In this document: in pieces, positions 18,836 to 29,152 of the stretch
Numbering within the stretch: the first letter of the stretch is position 1
Layout: each line of letters begins with the position of its first letter
Assembly: GCA_026075535.2 (NCBI GenBank)
Contig: AP026545.1
Coordinates: 2,170,001-2,234,000 of the forward strand
Length of the DNA: 64,000 nt
Origin: Tricholoma matsutake
Taxonomy: Eukaryota > Basidiomycota > Agaricomycetes > Agaricales > Tricholomataceae
Reading direction: 5' to 3'
Translations under genes and position numbers: made by a program
The notes under the pieces: model-generated
What the model was told of the DNA's origin: nothing
The model's database searches: none
Seen by the model: only the letters and a program-made list of their open reading frames with translations

Positions 18836-21800
18836 CTATCCTGGATCCCACGCAAGTGAGTTGAACGATCCTAGTGCAGGATTGTTGTCCATGAATTCGT
18901 TGAAGCCTTCGACAGAGTCTGGGCTTGCACGAGTTTCTTTGCGATCCACCTTGGGGCAGACGCGTAGTAGATGGTCTCGAGTTTGAATCTCGGGACCAAG
19001 ACACCAACATTGGTATTCCCCGTCGAGGGATAAACGTTGACGATACTCCCCTATAGGAGCATGGCCAGTGATCATGCGAGTTGAACGGGAAGTCAGCGTA
19101 GTGTTGCTCCCCATTACTTTCAGCCAAGGCCCACCTTTGTGAGTCGAGGGTAATACTGGTTTTCCACCAACTCCTTTGAGTTGGTAGAAGTGTCGTCCAC
19201 GGTACGCAGGATCTGCGAACCGAGTGTGCCAATCCTTGCAAACGGCCTTTTCGACCTGGTTTTTAAGGTAATCTAGAGACGTCCGCGGGTGTCTGCCCAC
19301 GGAGATCTTGGTAGATGTAGCTACATCGTGAGCCATCTTATGTACGTTCCACTCGAACTTCGAGGGGACGTGCCAGAATGTAACGTTCCTCTCCTCGTCT
19401 CCGGATAGCCAGGGACGGAGGGAGCGGCAAGCGTCCAGAGCAAAGACTTGCTCAGAGCGTGGTTTAGGATCAGTTAGGGACTCAATGCCCGTAGTAGAAT
19501 CCGAGAATATCACCAACTTTTTGCACCCTCTGCTGCAAGCAGCCGAGACGCCCAGTTGGAGAGCAAAGAGTTTGACTTCTGGGGGGGTTCTCCTCCCAGA
19601 AGCAGAGACAACGCGATCGACCTGTTCTCCCTGTCCGAAGACCAGGGCACAGGCGACAGCCTGAAATTTGGCATCTGTGGGCACCGAAGCGTCCACTGCA
19701 ACGACCAGAGTGTCTTCCTCGCCCTGGGCAGACGCCCAGGCCTTGTCGAGGTCACTTCTGTAAGAATTCCTCGCTCCATCCTCCTTAGAGGTGAGGCGAT
19801 GAGAGGAGAAGCGAGTGGGGAATAGATCCTTCACTCTGTTTCCAGGTGTGTTTTCTTCCCCAAAGGGATCGAATTCATCGCCTGGTACTAAGGCCAAGGC
19901 TGCAGCCGAAGCAACAGACGGCCCTTGCAAGGTTAGTGTGTCGAGCACGTTCCCTCCCCAGAGTCCAAGCTCATGAGAGTGGGTGGTGCCGACGTGATTA
20001 GGCCCTAAGATCGCTCTTAGGGGGTGTGATGGGGCCAATAGGGGGGTTCTGAATACCCCCCTATCGACTAAGCGACGCAGTAACAGCTGCATAGGCAGCA
20101 GTCCCGCGATACTTTCAAGGCCACCGATTGGGGTGGTTCTGAATGCACCGAGGATCCAACGTGCAGCGATGGACTGCACTTGGGCCAACGTTTTGATAAC
20201 ACCTTTGACGCGAGCGCCTTTGAAGTGCCATAATCTGAGTCCATATGTCATAATAGGTACGACGCACGAACGGTATAGTAGGCGTTTCTGCATAGGGGAG
20301 AGCCCTCTGACAGAGTTGCCGAGCATTCCCATCGCCCTCGCAGTGGTGAGGGCTTTGGTGGAGTAAAATCGCGTATGCTCCTTGAAGGAGAGCTTACGGT
20401 CGAAGAAGAATCCAAGGTACCTCCAGGTGACCTTGGGTTTGAGAGGGGTGTTGCCCGTGTAGGGGGCAAAGCCAAGATCAATAGGCAGGGGGGTGAACCT
20501 CCTCGCCCTTGAGAAGTGGAATATTTCGGACTTGTCATGTTCGAGGACAAGCCCGAGGGAGGTAAATGCCTGGAAAATCCAGCCATACGCGTTTTTGAGG
20601 AGGGGGAGGTTATCCTCCAACTGTGGAGAGCGGGCGATGAGGGTGCCATCGTCTACGTAGGACATGAGATCGACATCCCTGCCGACCTCGCTTCTTCTGA
20701 AGAGTTTCATGATAGGCGTCAGGTATAACGCCGATAGGACAGGGGACAAGGCAGAGCCTTGACCCACCCCCACGTCGGCTGCAAAGGAGCCAGACGAGAA
20801 AGCGTTCCATTTGTAGGTCGTTCTGCGACCGACAAGGTATGAGCGGAAGAAGTTCACTACTTGCGCAGGAAACCCCGACCGAGAGATGATCTCCAATAGA
20901 ACCTGGTGGTTCAAGGAGGGAAAGAATTGAGCGATGTCGAAAGCGACAACGCTCGTTTTGAGTCCCTTGGCCCATCCTGCTCTGACCAGGTGGGTAAGGT
21001 AGATACCTGCATCCTCAGTGGAACGCTGGGCGACGCCTCCAAACTGGTTTTGTTCGAAAGCCTCGTGTGCGACACCGTCGAATTGAAGTCGCCTTGACAA
21101 CATCTTTTCGACTAGCTTGCCCAGAGTGTTCAGAAGCACAATGGGCCTGAACGACTTAGGGGTAGAGTAGTTGGGCTTCCCTGGTTTCGGGATAATTACC
21201 GACAGGGACTCCTTAAAGTGATCTGGCCAGTGGCCAGCGGTGATGCACGCCTCAGCAATGCGGGTGATGAGCCCTGCCACTTCCGGGTTGCTACACCAGT
21301 GTTTTAGGTGCGACCACGTAACATGATCGGGACCTGGAGCGGAACGGGAAGAACACGCGTTTAGCGCTTCTTTCATTTCCGTAACGGAGAACGAGATCCA
21401 GGTCCTTTCAGGCACCGGATCAAGCCCATCAAGAATGCTCAGATCGACTGCTCGATCTGATGCGGCGTTGTAGGACCCATCCAGGGCAGCCCAGAGAGAG
21501 TCCAGATCGTTACACGGTTCTCCCCGATAGGAGATCGCCTCGTACGACGGGAGGTTGCGTTGACGAGTCCAGGACATTAGGTCCCAGGGTCGTCTATTCA
21601 TCGTAGCCACCTCTTGGATACGGTCGTCGAAGAAGTCACGCTTTGCATGTCGCATGACCTTCCTGTAAAGCTTCCAGTCCCCCTCATCACGAGAGGCTCT
21701 GTAAGCGTCTAGAGCACCACTGCACTCGTCTGTCCACCAACCCTTGGACGACTTGCCGAGGCGAGATTCCTTGGCATGGTTTTCCCATGCCTTGTTTAAG

Positions 21801-22705
21801 ATCGCTGATATCGCCGAAACGACCTCATCGATCTCTGCCGAAGTATTTCCGTGCCAATTTAGCCACGGATTTAAAGCGGAGGAGACCGCCTCCCGATAGG
21901 ATGCTTCCTCCTCGGATCCTTTTTTGATGGACCACTTGGTGACCGGAACCAGAGATCCCGGGCCAGGCAGCACTAACGTCAAAGGAGCGTGGTCAGACGT
22001 TCCCCTGGCTTCAGGTACGATCTCGCAGTACAGTACAAATCTAAGATCTGTAGGTACGAACATCAGGTCGATCACCGTGGGGTGAAGGCCCTGTTGAGGG
22101 GGGAAGTGGGTAGGGCCCTCCACTACTGGTAGGGCTCTAGTCAGGCCTAATGCCGTAGCCGTTTCCACTAAGTGGTCAGCGTGAATTGAGTGCTCAGGCC
22201 CCTGGGGATCCCAGGATGCGTGTCTCACGTTAAAGTCGCCACACATGAAGTGTAGGCGTGGGATCGTCATGACATTCTCAAAGAGGAGCGTAATGGCGGA
22301 GTGTTGGCTATCCGAGTATACGTTAGCGAGTAGCATGACGTCCTCCCCTATTCCCAGTGAGAACAAGAGGATGTCACGATCGTCGATCAGATCTCGTCTG
22401 AGACCTGGTCTTAGATTAGCGATGCTGTTTGCAAAATAGACAGCAACGCGTGGGGGGGAATCAATACCCGAGGGGCGCACTAACGTTCCCCAGTTTGGGC
22501 TCATTGGTGCGCCTATAACTTCTTCCCCTTCCCTGTTGTGGGCAGAGGGGGCGTATCTTATTAGTCGCCAAGGAGGCTCTTGGATAAAAAGCAAGTCGTA
22601 ATCATCTACGAAGTCTGCCAGTAGCGAGTCCATGTAACCCCAATTCCGATTTACATTCTGACTAAATATTCGTAACTGTGGGGTAGATCTAAGCCTGTCC
22701 CTCAT
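18836..22705 (-). CDS. TL3 ORF2: endonuclease/reverse transcriptase/RNase H with mutated RNase H
   Basis: 1289 aa, the full family length. APE-like endonuclease at 1-240 (QN 16-17, QEPPW 42-46, GDFN 156-159, SDH 237-239). RT at ~440-800 (Asp590 in FDIAQFF, YVDD 683-686). RNase H at ~1000-1130 (Asp1005, Asp1069, Asp1127). C-terminal C-x-C-x9-H-x4-C at 1233-1250. Residue 1045, Glu in the other copies (VELFAL), is Lys, from a CpG transition at ~19571; by alignment logic this is the catalytic Glu of RNase H. RT and endonuclease should work, and second-strand or RNA removal may not. The ATG abuts the ORF1 stop. Confidence 0.95.
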   Translation of the reverse strand: MRDRLRSTPQLRIFSQNVNRNWGYMDSLLADFVDDYDLLFIQEPPWRLIRYAPSAHNREGEEVIGAPMSPNWGTLVRPSGIDSPPRVAVYFANSIANLRPGLRRDLIDDRDILLFSLGIGEDVMLLANVYSDSQHSAITLLFENVMTIPRLHFMCGDFNVRHASWDPQGPEHSIHADHLVETATALGLTRALPVVEGPTHFPPQQGLHPTVIDLMFVPTDLRFVLYCEIVPEARGTSDHAPLTLVLPGPGSLVPVTKWSIKKGSEEEASYREAVSSALNPWLNWHGNTSAEIDEVVSAISAILNKAWENHAKESRLGKSSKGWWTDECSGALDAYRASRDEGDWKLYRKVMRHAKRDFFDDRIQEVATMNRRPWDLMSWTRQRNLPSYEAISYRGEPCNDLDSLWAALDGSYNAASDRAVDLSILDGLDPVPERTWISFSVTEMKEALNACSSRSAPGPDHVTWSHLKHWCSNPEVAGLITRIAEACITAGHWPDHFKESLSVIIPKPGKPNYSTPKSFRPIVLLNTLGKLVEKMLSRRLQFDGVAHEAFEQNQFGGVAQRSTEDAGIYLTHLVRAGWAKGLKTSVVAFDIAQFFPSLNHQVLLEIISRSGFPAQVVNFFRSYLVGRRTTYKWNAFSSGSFAADVGVGQGSALSPVLSALYLTPIMKLFRRSEVGRDVDLMSYVDDGTLIARSPQLEDNLPLLKNAYGWIFQAFTSLGLVLEHDKSEIFHFSRARRFTPLPIDLGFAPYTGNTPLKPKVTWRYLGFFFDRKLSFKEHTRFYSTKALTTARAMGMLGNSVRGLSPMQKRLLYRSCVVPIMTYGLRLWHFKGARVKGVIKTLAQVQSIAARWILGAFRTTPIGGLESIAGLLPMQLLLRRLVDRGVFRTPLLAPSHPLRAILGPNHVGTTHSHELGLWGGNVLDTLTLQGPSVASAAALALVPGDEFDPFGEENTPGNRVKDLFPTRFSSHRLTSKEDGARNSYRSDLDKAWASAQGEEDTLVVAVDASVPTDAKFQAVACALVFGQGEQVDRVVSASGRRTPPEVKLFALQLGVSAACSRGCKKLVIFSDSTTGIESLTDPKPRSEQVFALDACRSLRPWLSGDEERNVTFWHVPSKFEWNVHKMAHDVATSTKISVGRHPRTSLDYLKNQVEKAVCKDWHTRFADPAYRGRHFYQLKGVGGKPVLPSTHKGGPWLKVMGSNTTLTSRSTRMITGHAPIGEYRQRLSLDGEYQCWCLGPEIQTRDHLLRVCPKVDRKETRASPDSVEGFNEFMDNNPALGSFNSLAWDPG

Positions 22706-24628
22706 TTACGTTCGGCCACCGCGTCCTGCGGGATGGTAAGTGGGAGGGGAGCGAGAATTGCGTTTCGCACTCACCTCGTCGTAGCGAGCTTTGATCCAAT
22801 CACGGTCAAAGCGATGTCGCCAAAAGTTACACCGACGATCGTCGGATGCATGATTTTTCCGGCAGTTTATACACCTAGCCGGGTGTGGACAGGCTGCCCC
22901 CTCTGGGGTAGCTGGAATGGGAGGGTTCGCCTTGGCGTTACCCTTGCAACACCCTGCGAGGGCACGGTGGTGCTCCTTGCGGTGTGGGCCTGCACAAACC
23001 GGGCATTTGGTCTGTGGAGCTCTGCATGCTTGAGTGGGGTGACCCCACTTCCAGCACCGTTGGCAGATAGGCATCCCGGGGTTCGCCCTGGCAGCTCTAA
23101 TGTGGGCGACGTAGCGTCCAAATTGGACGCCTCGACCGATAAGAGCTTTAGCTCGTGCACCGCTGACAGAGTCAGCAATGTTAAGATAGACGGTGCACGT
23201 ATCCGACATTTTCGAATCACGTACGACCCGGGGGGGGACTTGTAACACTGCGAGGTCCGATATACCGGACTTCCCCAGGTGTGCAATGACGACGTCAGGC
23301 GTAAGAGCCTTGTCGTTAGCGACGAATGGCACATCGACCAGCTTAAGGTACGACGTGGAAGTGGGTAGCGCTGCATCTACTTGCAGTGCGAAAGGAAACG
23401 CCTTGTGGGCCGCCTCCTTGAAGCAACGAAGGTCCTCCTCGGAGGCCACGACGTCAGTAGCTACTGATAGGTTACCAGCATGCATCGAAGCGGATTGGGC
23501 CACTAGTTTAGAGTGGTGCAATCCGAGGGTGACTCGGACATGATCCAAGAAGTCTGCAGGGTTCGTTTCCGCCCCGAGGGAGGGACGAACGTGTACCAGG
23601 ACCTGTCGTCTCGACGGTCCATGGACAGTAGGCGATGGCTTTGCAGCCTTCGGTTTAGAGGGGCCCACGTGCTGCTGTATGTCAGCCAGCTTGTCGGTTG
23701 GAAGTTCAGGGAAGGCCTTGGCAAGTCGCACAAGGCCGTCCATGGAAGTGTTAGGTGCTCGCCCTCCGGGGAAGCGAGCAACCTGAGCGAAGGTCCTCCT
23801 GCCCGAAGGCCTGGTGGACCAGTTCACGGGGGGAGGCGGTCCTCGACCCCATGACGACGAGACACCCCCTGCTGGGGGTTTAGGAAGAGGTCGAGCCCCT
23901 TTCGGGCCTCGGGTCCTCGCTGATTTGTGAGGGGGGGGGCGTTGCCCATCCCATCCCTCCAGATACTCCGTCATTGGGACGTCGTTAGGATCGTTAGTGA
24001 CAGTGCCCGACCTAGGTCGTTTACTGTTCCCAGCAATCCTGTCTATAGCGTTCCGGAGCGTGGCGCTTCCAGAATTACGATCGATACCGGCCTCGGCCGC
24101 TGCTGCCAGCACCGAGCCCAGTTGTTCAGCTATGAGCTGCCGTTCTTCAGCAGTCGGTCGTTTGGATCCCGTCCTGTTCAGGACAACTCGGAATCCAGTA
24201 GCGTACTCACCCAAGTCACTGGCGAAGGTCTGGGGTCCACTCCAGTCATCGCTCGTCATCTCCGTATCTTGTATGACGTGGGTAGAGAGGTTATCGGCCA
24301 CTTCATCAGCCCACGAAGCGGGTGTCGAAGGGGTAGCCGGAGGTGCAGGAGACGCAGTTGCATCCCTGGAAGATAGCGCTGGCACGCTGAATCGCTGTGC
24401 TCGCGGAGTGACAGTGCCCGCCCCATAGGGGGAGGGGGTTGGAGAGCCTCTTTGGGTCCTGTGGGGGCCCACTGAGGGAACGTTCTGTGTGGATCTGCGG
24501 CTCGAAGAGAGCCGCAGGGAATCAATGGGGTCGTCGCCAGGAGTTCTGGGCGTACCGGATCTAGAGGGTCCCCCCTCGTCCATCGCCTCACCCGATCTCC
24601 CCCTACTTCTAGTATACAAATCAGACAT
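22706..24628 (-). CDS. TL3 ORF1: gag-like protein
   Basis: 640 aa, intact, with three zinc knuckles at ~522-600. It is almost identical to TL4 ORF1, including shared private changes (VPMTEYLEG, SGRRTFAQ). One N-terminal difference (MSDL versus MSDS) is another CpG change. An open frame continues upstream through the 5' UTR into target-site sequence from TL7 and picks up a MRDRL start, but this is an insertion artefact. The real start is the ATG at 24628. Confidence 0.93.
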   Translation of the reverse strand: MSDLYTRSRGRSGEAMDEGGPSRSGTPRTPGDDPIDSLRLSSSRRSTQNVPSVGPHRTQRGSPTPSPYGAGTVTPRAQRFSVPALSSRDATASPAPPATPSTPASWADEVADNLSTHVIQDTEMTSDDWSGPQTFASDLGEYATGFRVVLNRTGSKRPTAEERQLIAEQLGSVLAAAAEAGIDRNSGSATLRNAIDRIAGNSKRPRSGTVTNDPNDVPMTEYLEGWDGQRPPPHKSARTRGPKGARPLPKPPAGGVSSSWGRGPPPPVNWSTRPSGRRTFAQVARFPGGRAPNTSMDGLVRLAKAFPELPTDKLADIQQHVGPSKPKAAKPSPTVHGPSRRQVLVHVRPSLGAETNPADFLDHVRVTLGLHHSKLVAQSASMHAGNLSVATDVVASEEDLRCFKEAAHKAFPFALQVDAALPTSTSYLKLVDVPFVANDKALTPDVVIAHLGKSGISDLAVLQVPPRVVRDSKMSDTCTVYLNIADSVSGARAKALIGRGVQFGRYVAHIRAARANPGMPICQRCWKWGHPTQACRAPQTKCPVCAGPHRKEHHRALAGCCKGNAKANPPIPATPEGAACPHPARCINCRKNHASDDRRCNFWRHRFDRDWIKARYDEVSAKRNSRSPPTYHPAGRGGRT

Positions 24629-24769
24629 GCGTTGGTAAGACGCTGGTTGTACCGGATCGCTGAGATCGTGGACGGATTGAGCTGCAAAAGTTGAAAACGG
24701 TGTCGACGAAGATTTTTGTGGCTGTGCACGTCGCGGTAAGAAGACAAGAAGCGTGAGTCTGTCCCTCAT

Positions 24770-25069
24770 TTACGTTTGGCCACCGCGTCCTGCGGGAAGG
24801 TAAGCAGGAGGGGAGCAAGAGTTGCATCTCGCACTCACCTCATCATAGCGAGCCTTGATCCAGTCACGGTCAAAGCGATGTCGCCAAAAGTTGCACCCAC
24901 GATTGTTGGAGGCGTGATTCTTCCAGCAGTTTATACACCTAGCCGGGTGAGGACAGGCTGCCCCCTCTGGGGTAGCTGGGACAGGAGGGTTCGCCTTGGT
25001 GTTTCCCTTACAACACCCAGCAAGGGCACGGTGGTGCTCCTTGCGGTGTGGGCCTGCACAGATTGGGCA
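24770..25069 (-). pseudogene. TL7 ORF1 C-terminal fragment
   Basis: About 100 codons of ORF1, from the second zinc knuckle to the stop, in the old TL7 copy. It ends at 25069, where the TL6 poly(T) begins. The remainder of TL7 ORF1, which should appear on the far side of TL6 if TL6 had simply inserted here, is not found there. Confidence 0.85.
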
Positions 25070-25093
25070 TTTTTTTTTTTTTTTTTTTTTTTT

Positions 25094-25617
25094 GGATCAA
25101 AAATTTATAACGCGGCGCCCGGTCGCAGTCCGCGGTAGAGACGTACAAACGAAGTACACTACGCCCAGCCCAAGTCCTCCTCCTGCTGATCTTCGCACCA
25201 ACCACCTGGATAGCTGCGCTGACCACTAAGGGGGCCCCCTTTATCGAGTAAACGGACTTGCCAGTGGTGGCGTACCGACAACCCGAGCTTGACGATGTTG
25301 CGTCCCCGAATCCCTACGGGTATGCGTGCAAGATTTAGGGGAGACTGCCGCCCCGACGTGAGCCTCTCAGCTCGGAAAGGAAAGCGTAGTCGACTGGAGT
25401 CGTCGTAACGCGTAACCGACAGCGGATCTGGAAGCGCTCAGGCACCTCCCCAAACCGGTACCTAGTTTCATGTCCCCCCTCCCTGACAGTCGCTCCTGAA
25501 CACGGGTGGGCCCCCTTTATGAGGGTTAACGGACTCGTCTGGCGCCCTACAGCCACCCCGACCTACCGATAACACTAGCTAGAACCAGACGGGGGTCATA
25601 CGCCCTGCGCGCACAAC
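25094..25617 (-). other. TL6 3' UTR
   Basis: Same layout as other TL tails: terminal stem-loop beside the long poly(T) 25070-25093, and two GGGCCCCCTTTAT modules. No ORF. Confidence 0.8.
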
Positions 25618-27923
25618 CTATCCTGGATCCCACGCGAGTGAGTTGAACGATCCTAGTGCAGGATTATTGTCCATGAATTCGTGGAAGCCTTCGACAGAGT
25701 CGGGGCTTGCACGAGTTTCTTTGCGATCTACCTTGGGGCAGACGCGTAGCAGATGGTCCCGAGTTTGTATGTCAGGACCAAGGCACCAGCATTGGTATTC
25801 CCCGTCGAGGGACAGACGTTGGCGATACTCCCCTATAGGAGCATGGCCAGTGATCATACGAGTTGAACGGGAAGTCAACGTAGTGTTGTTTCCCATTACT
25901 TTCAGCCAAGGCCCACCTTTGTGAGTCGAGGGTAATACTGGTTTTCCACCGACTCCTTTGAGTTGGTAGAAGTGTCGTCCGCGGTATGCAGGATCTGCGA
26001 ACCGAGTGTGCCAGTCCTTACAAACGGCCTTTTCGACCTGGTTTTTAAGGTAGTCTAGAGACGTCCGCGGGTGTCTGCCCACGGAGATCTTGGTAGATGT
26101 AGCAACATCATGAGCCATCTTATGTACGTTCCACTCGAACTTCGAGGGGACATGCCAGAATGTAACGATCCTCTCCTCGTCTCCCGCTAACCAGGGACGA
26201 AGGGAGCGACAAGCGTCCAGGGCGAATATCTGCCCAGAGCGCGGTTTTGGATCAATCAGGGACTCAATGCCTGTAGTTGAATCCGAGAAAATCACCAACT
26301 TTTTGCATCCTCTGCTGCAAGCAGCTGAGACGCCCAGTTGGAGAGCAAAGAGTTCGACTTCTGGGGGGGTTCTCCTCCCCGAAGCTGATACAACGCGATC
26401 GACCTGTTCTCCCTGTCCGAAGACAAGAGCGCAAGCGACCGCTTGAAATTTGGCATCTGTGGGCACCGAAGCGTCCACTGCAACGACCAGAGTGTCTTCC
26501 TCGACCTGGGCAGACGCCCAGGCTTTGTCGAGGTCACTCCTGTAAGAGTTCTTCGCTCCATCCTCCTTAGAGGTGAGGCGATGAGAGGAGAAACGAGTGG
26601 GGAATAGATCCTTCACCCTGTTTCCAGGTGTGTTTTCTTCCCCAAAGGGGTCGAATTCATCGCCTGGTACAAGGGCCAGAGCTGCAGCCGAGGCTACAGA
26701 TGGGCCTTGCAGGTTTAGCGTGTCAAGCACGTTCCCTCCCCAGAGTCCTAGCTCATGAGAGTGGGTGGTACCGACGTGATTAGGCCCTAGGATGGCTCTT
26801 AGGGGGTGTGATGGGGCCAATAGGGGGGTTCTGAATACCCCTCTGTCGACTAAGCGACGCAGTAACAGCTGCATGGGCAGCAGTCCTGCGATACTTTCCA
26901 GACCACCGATAGGGGTAGTTCTGAATGCACCGAGGATCCAACGTGCAGCGATGGACTGCACTTGGGCCAGCGTTTTGATGACCCCCTTGACGCGAGCGCC
27001 TTTGAAGTGCCATAGTCTGAGTCCGTATGTCATAATAGGTACGACACACGAGCGGTATAGAAGGCGTTTCTGCACAGGGGTTAGCCCTCTGACAGAATTG
27101 CCGAGCATTCCCATCGCCCTCGCCGTGGTAAGGGCTTTGGTGGAGTAGAACCGCGTGTGCTCCTTGAAGGAGAGTTTGCGGTCGAAGAAAAAACCGAGGT
27201 ACCTCCAGGTAACCTTGGGTTTGAGGGGGGTATTGCCTGTGTAAGGGGCAAATCCGAGATCGATGGGTAGAGGAGTGAACCTCCTCGCCCTCGAGAAGTG
27301 AAATATTTCGGACTTGTCATGTTCGAGGACGAGTCCGAGGGAGGTGAATGCCTGGAAAATCCAGCCATACGCTTTCTTGAGAAGGGGGAGGTTATCCTCC
27401 AACTGTGGAGAGCGGGCGATGAGGGTGCCATCGTCCACATACGACATAAGGTCGACATCTCTGCCGATCTCGCTTCTTCTGAAGAGCTTCATAATGGGCG
27501 TTAGGTACAACGCCGATAAGACAGGGGACAGGGCAGAGCCTTGACCCACTCCCACATCGGCTGCAAAGGAGCCAGACGAGAAAGCGTTCCATTTGTAGGT
27601 CGTTTTGCGACCGACAAGATATGAACGGAAGAAATTCACTACTTGCGCAGGGAACCCCGACCGAGAGATGATCTCCAACAGAACTTGGTGGTTCAGGGAG
27701 GGGAAGAATTGAGCGATGTCGAAAGCGACAACGCTCGTTTTCAGTCCCTTGGCCCATCCTGCTCTGATCAGGTGGGTAAGGTATATTCCTGCATCCTCCG
27801 TGGAACGCTGGGCGACGCCTCCGAACTGGTTTTGTTCAAAGGCTTCGTGTGCTACACCGTCGAACTGAAGCCGCCTGGACAGCATCTTTTCGACTAACTT
27901 GCCCAAAGTGTTCAGAAGCACTA
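25618..27923 (-). pseudogene. TL6 ORF2, C-terminal portion (RT to stop)
   Basis: About 767 codons from residue ~523 (IVLLNTLGKL) to the natural stop. It contains FDIAQFF, YVDD, the full RNase H set with Glu (VELFAL) and the C-terminal CCHC. It is separated from its first ~525 codons at 43100-44676 by TL5. Apart from the split I see no inactivating change. Confidence 0.92.
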
Positions 27924-27924
27924 T
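27911..27924. repeat. Target-site duplication of TL5 (14 bp; second copy 43100-43113)
   Basis: TTCAGAAGCACTAT, from the TL6 RT coding region, flanks TL5 with its nested insertions. Confidence 0.95.
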
Positions 27925-27939
27925 TTTTTTTTTTTTTTT

Positions 27940-28464
27940 GGGTCAAAAATTTATAACGCGGCGCCCGATCGCAGTCCGCGGTAGAGACATACAAACGAAG
28001 TACACTACGCCCAGCCCAAGTCCTCCTCCTGCTGATCTTCGCACCAACCACCTGGATAGCTGCAAAGGCCACTGAGGGGGCTCCCTTTATCGAGTAAACG
28101 GACTTGCCAGTGGTGGCGTACCGACAACCCGAGCTTGACGATGTCGTGTTCCCCGAATCCCTACGGGTATGAGTGCAAGATTTAGGGGATACTGCCGCCC
28201 CGATGTGAGCCTCTCAGCTCGGAAAGGAAAGCGTATTCGACTGTAGTCGTCGTAACGCATAACCGACAGAGGATCTGGAAGCGCTCAGGCGCCTCCCCGA
28301 ACCGGTATCTAGTTTTGTGTCCCCCCTCCCTGACAGACGCTCCTGAACACGGGTGGGCCCCCTTTATGAGGGTTAACGGACTCGTCTGGTGCCCCACGGC
28401 CACCCCGACATACCGATAACACTAGCCAGAACCAGACGAGGGTCATACGCCCTGCGCGCACAGC
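27940..28464 (-). other. TL5 3' UTR
   Basis: TL-type tail with terminal stem-loop and the duplicated GGGCCCCCTTTAT module. Its 3' UTR differs from TL1 at several sites although their ORF1 sequences match. Confidence 0.8.
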
Positions 28465-28613
28465 CTATCCTGGATCCCACGCGAGTGAGTTGAACGACCC
28501 TAGTGCAGGGTTATTGTCCATAAATTCAGTGAAGCCCTCGACAGAGTCTGGACTTGCACGAGTCTCTTTGCGATCTACCTTGGGGCAGACGCGTAATAAG
28601 TGGTCTCGAGTTT
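28465..28613 (-). pseudogene. TL5 ORF2, last ~46 codons
   Basis: The extreme C-terminus of ORF2, starting inside the CCHC motif (HLLRVC segment) and ending at the common LAWDPG stop. It is separated from the rest of the gene by TL4. Confidence 0.9.
28599..28613. repeat. Target-site duplication of TL4 (15 bp; second copy 37314-37328)
   Basis: AGTGGTCTCGAGTTT precedes the TL4 tail and follows its 5' end. It comes from TL5 ORF2 near the CCHC. Confidence 0.95.
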
Positions 28614-28628
28614 TTTTTTTTTTTTTTT

Positions 28629-29152
28629 GGATCAAAAATTTATAACGCGGCGCCCGGTCGCAGTCCGCGGTAGAGACGTACAAGCAGAGTACACTACGCC
28701 CAGCCCAAGTCCTCCTCCTGCTAATCTTCGCACCAACCACCTGGATAACTGCGATGACCACTAAGGGGGCCCCCTTTATCGAGTAAACGGACTTGCCAGT
28801 GGTGGCGTACCGACAACCCGGACTCGACGACGTCGTGTTCCCCGATCCCTACGGGTATGAGTGCAAGATTTAGGGGAAACTGCCGCCCCGATATGAGCCT
28901 CTCAGCTCGGAAAGGAAAGCGTGGTCGACTGAGATCGTCGCAACGCATAACCGACAGCGGATCTGAAAGCGCTCAGGCGCCTCCCCGAACCGGTACCTAG
29001 GTTCGTGTCCCCCCTCCCTGACAGTCGCTCCTGAACACGGGTGGGCCCCCTTTATGAGGGTTAACGGACTCGTCTGGTGCCCCACGGCCACCCCGACATA
29101 CCGATAACACTAGCTAGAACCAGACGAGGGTCATACGCCCTGCGCGCACAAC
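28629..29152 (-). other. TL4 3' UTR
   Basis: Nearly identical to the TL3 3' UTR. One difference is CpG in TL4 and CpA in TL3 (~29070 versus ~18756). It has the terminal stem-loop and the duplicated module. Confidence 0.8.

Larger units (their letters stand above)
18299..24755 (-). mobile_element. TL3: uninterrupted full-length element
   Basis: 6.46 kb with poly(A), 3' UTR, both ORFs open and a 5' UTR, flanked by a 15-16 bp duplication inside TL7. It is nearly identical to TL4. Most differences I spotted are CpG-to-CpA/TpG changes in TL3, one of which hits the RNase H active site. Confidence 0.95.

Noticed and set aside
22706..24769. Longer ORF1 starting upstream of the MSDS methionine
   Set aside because: The upstream frame is open in TL2, TL3, TL4 and TL6, but TL1, TL5 and TL8 have an in-frame TAA just before MSDS. 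The extra Met in TL3 comes from target-site sequence.
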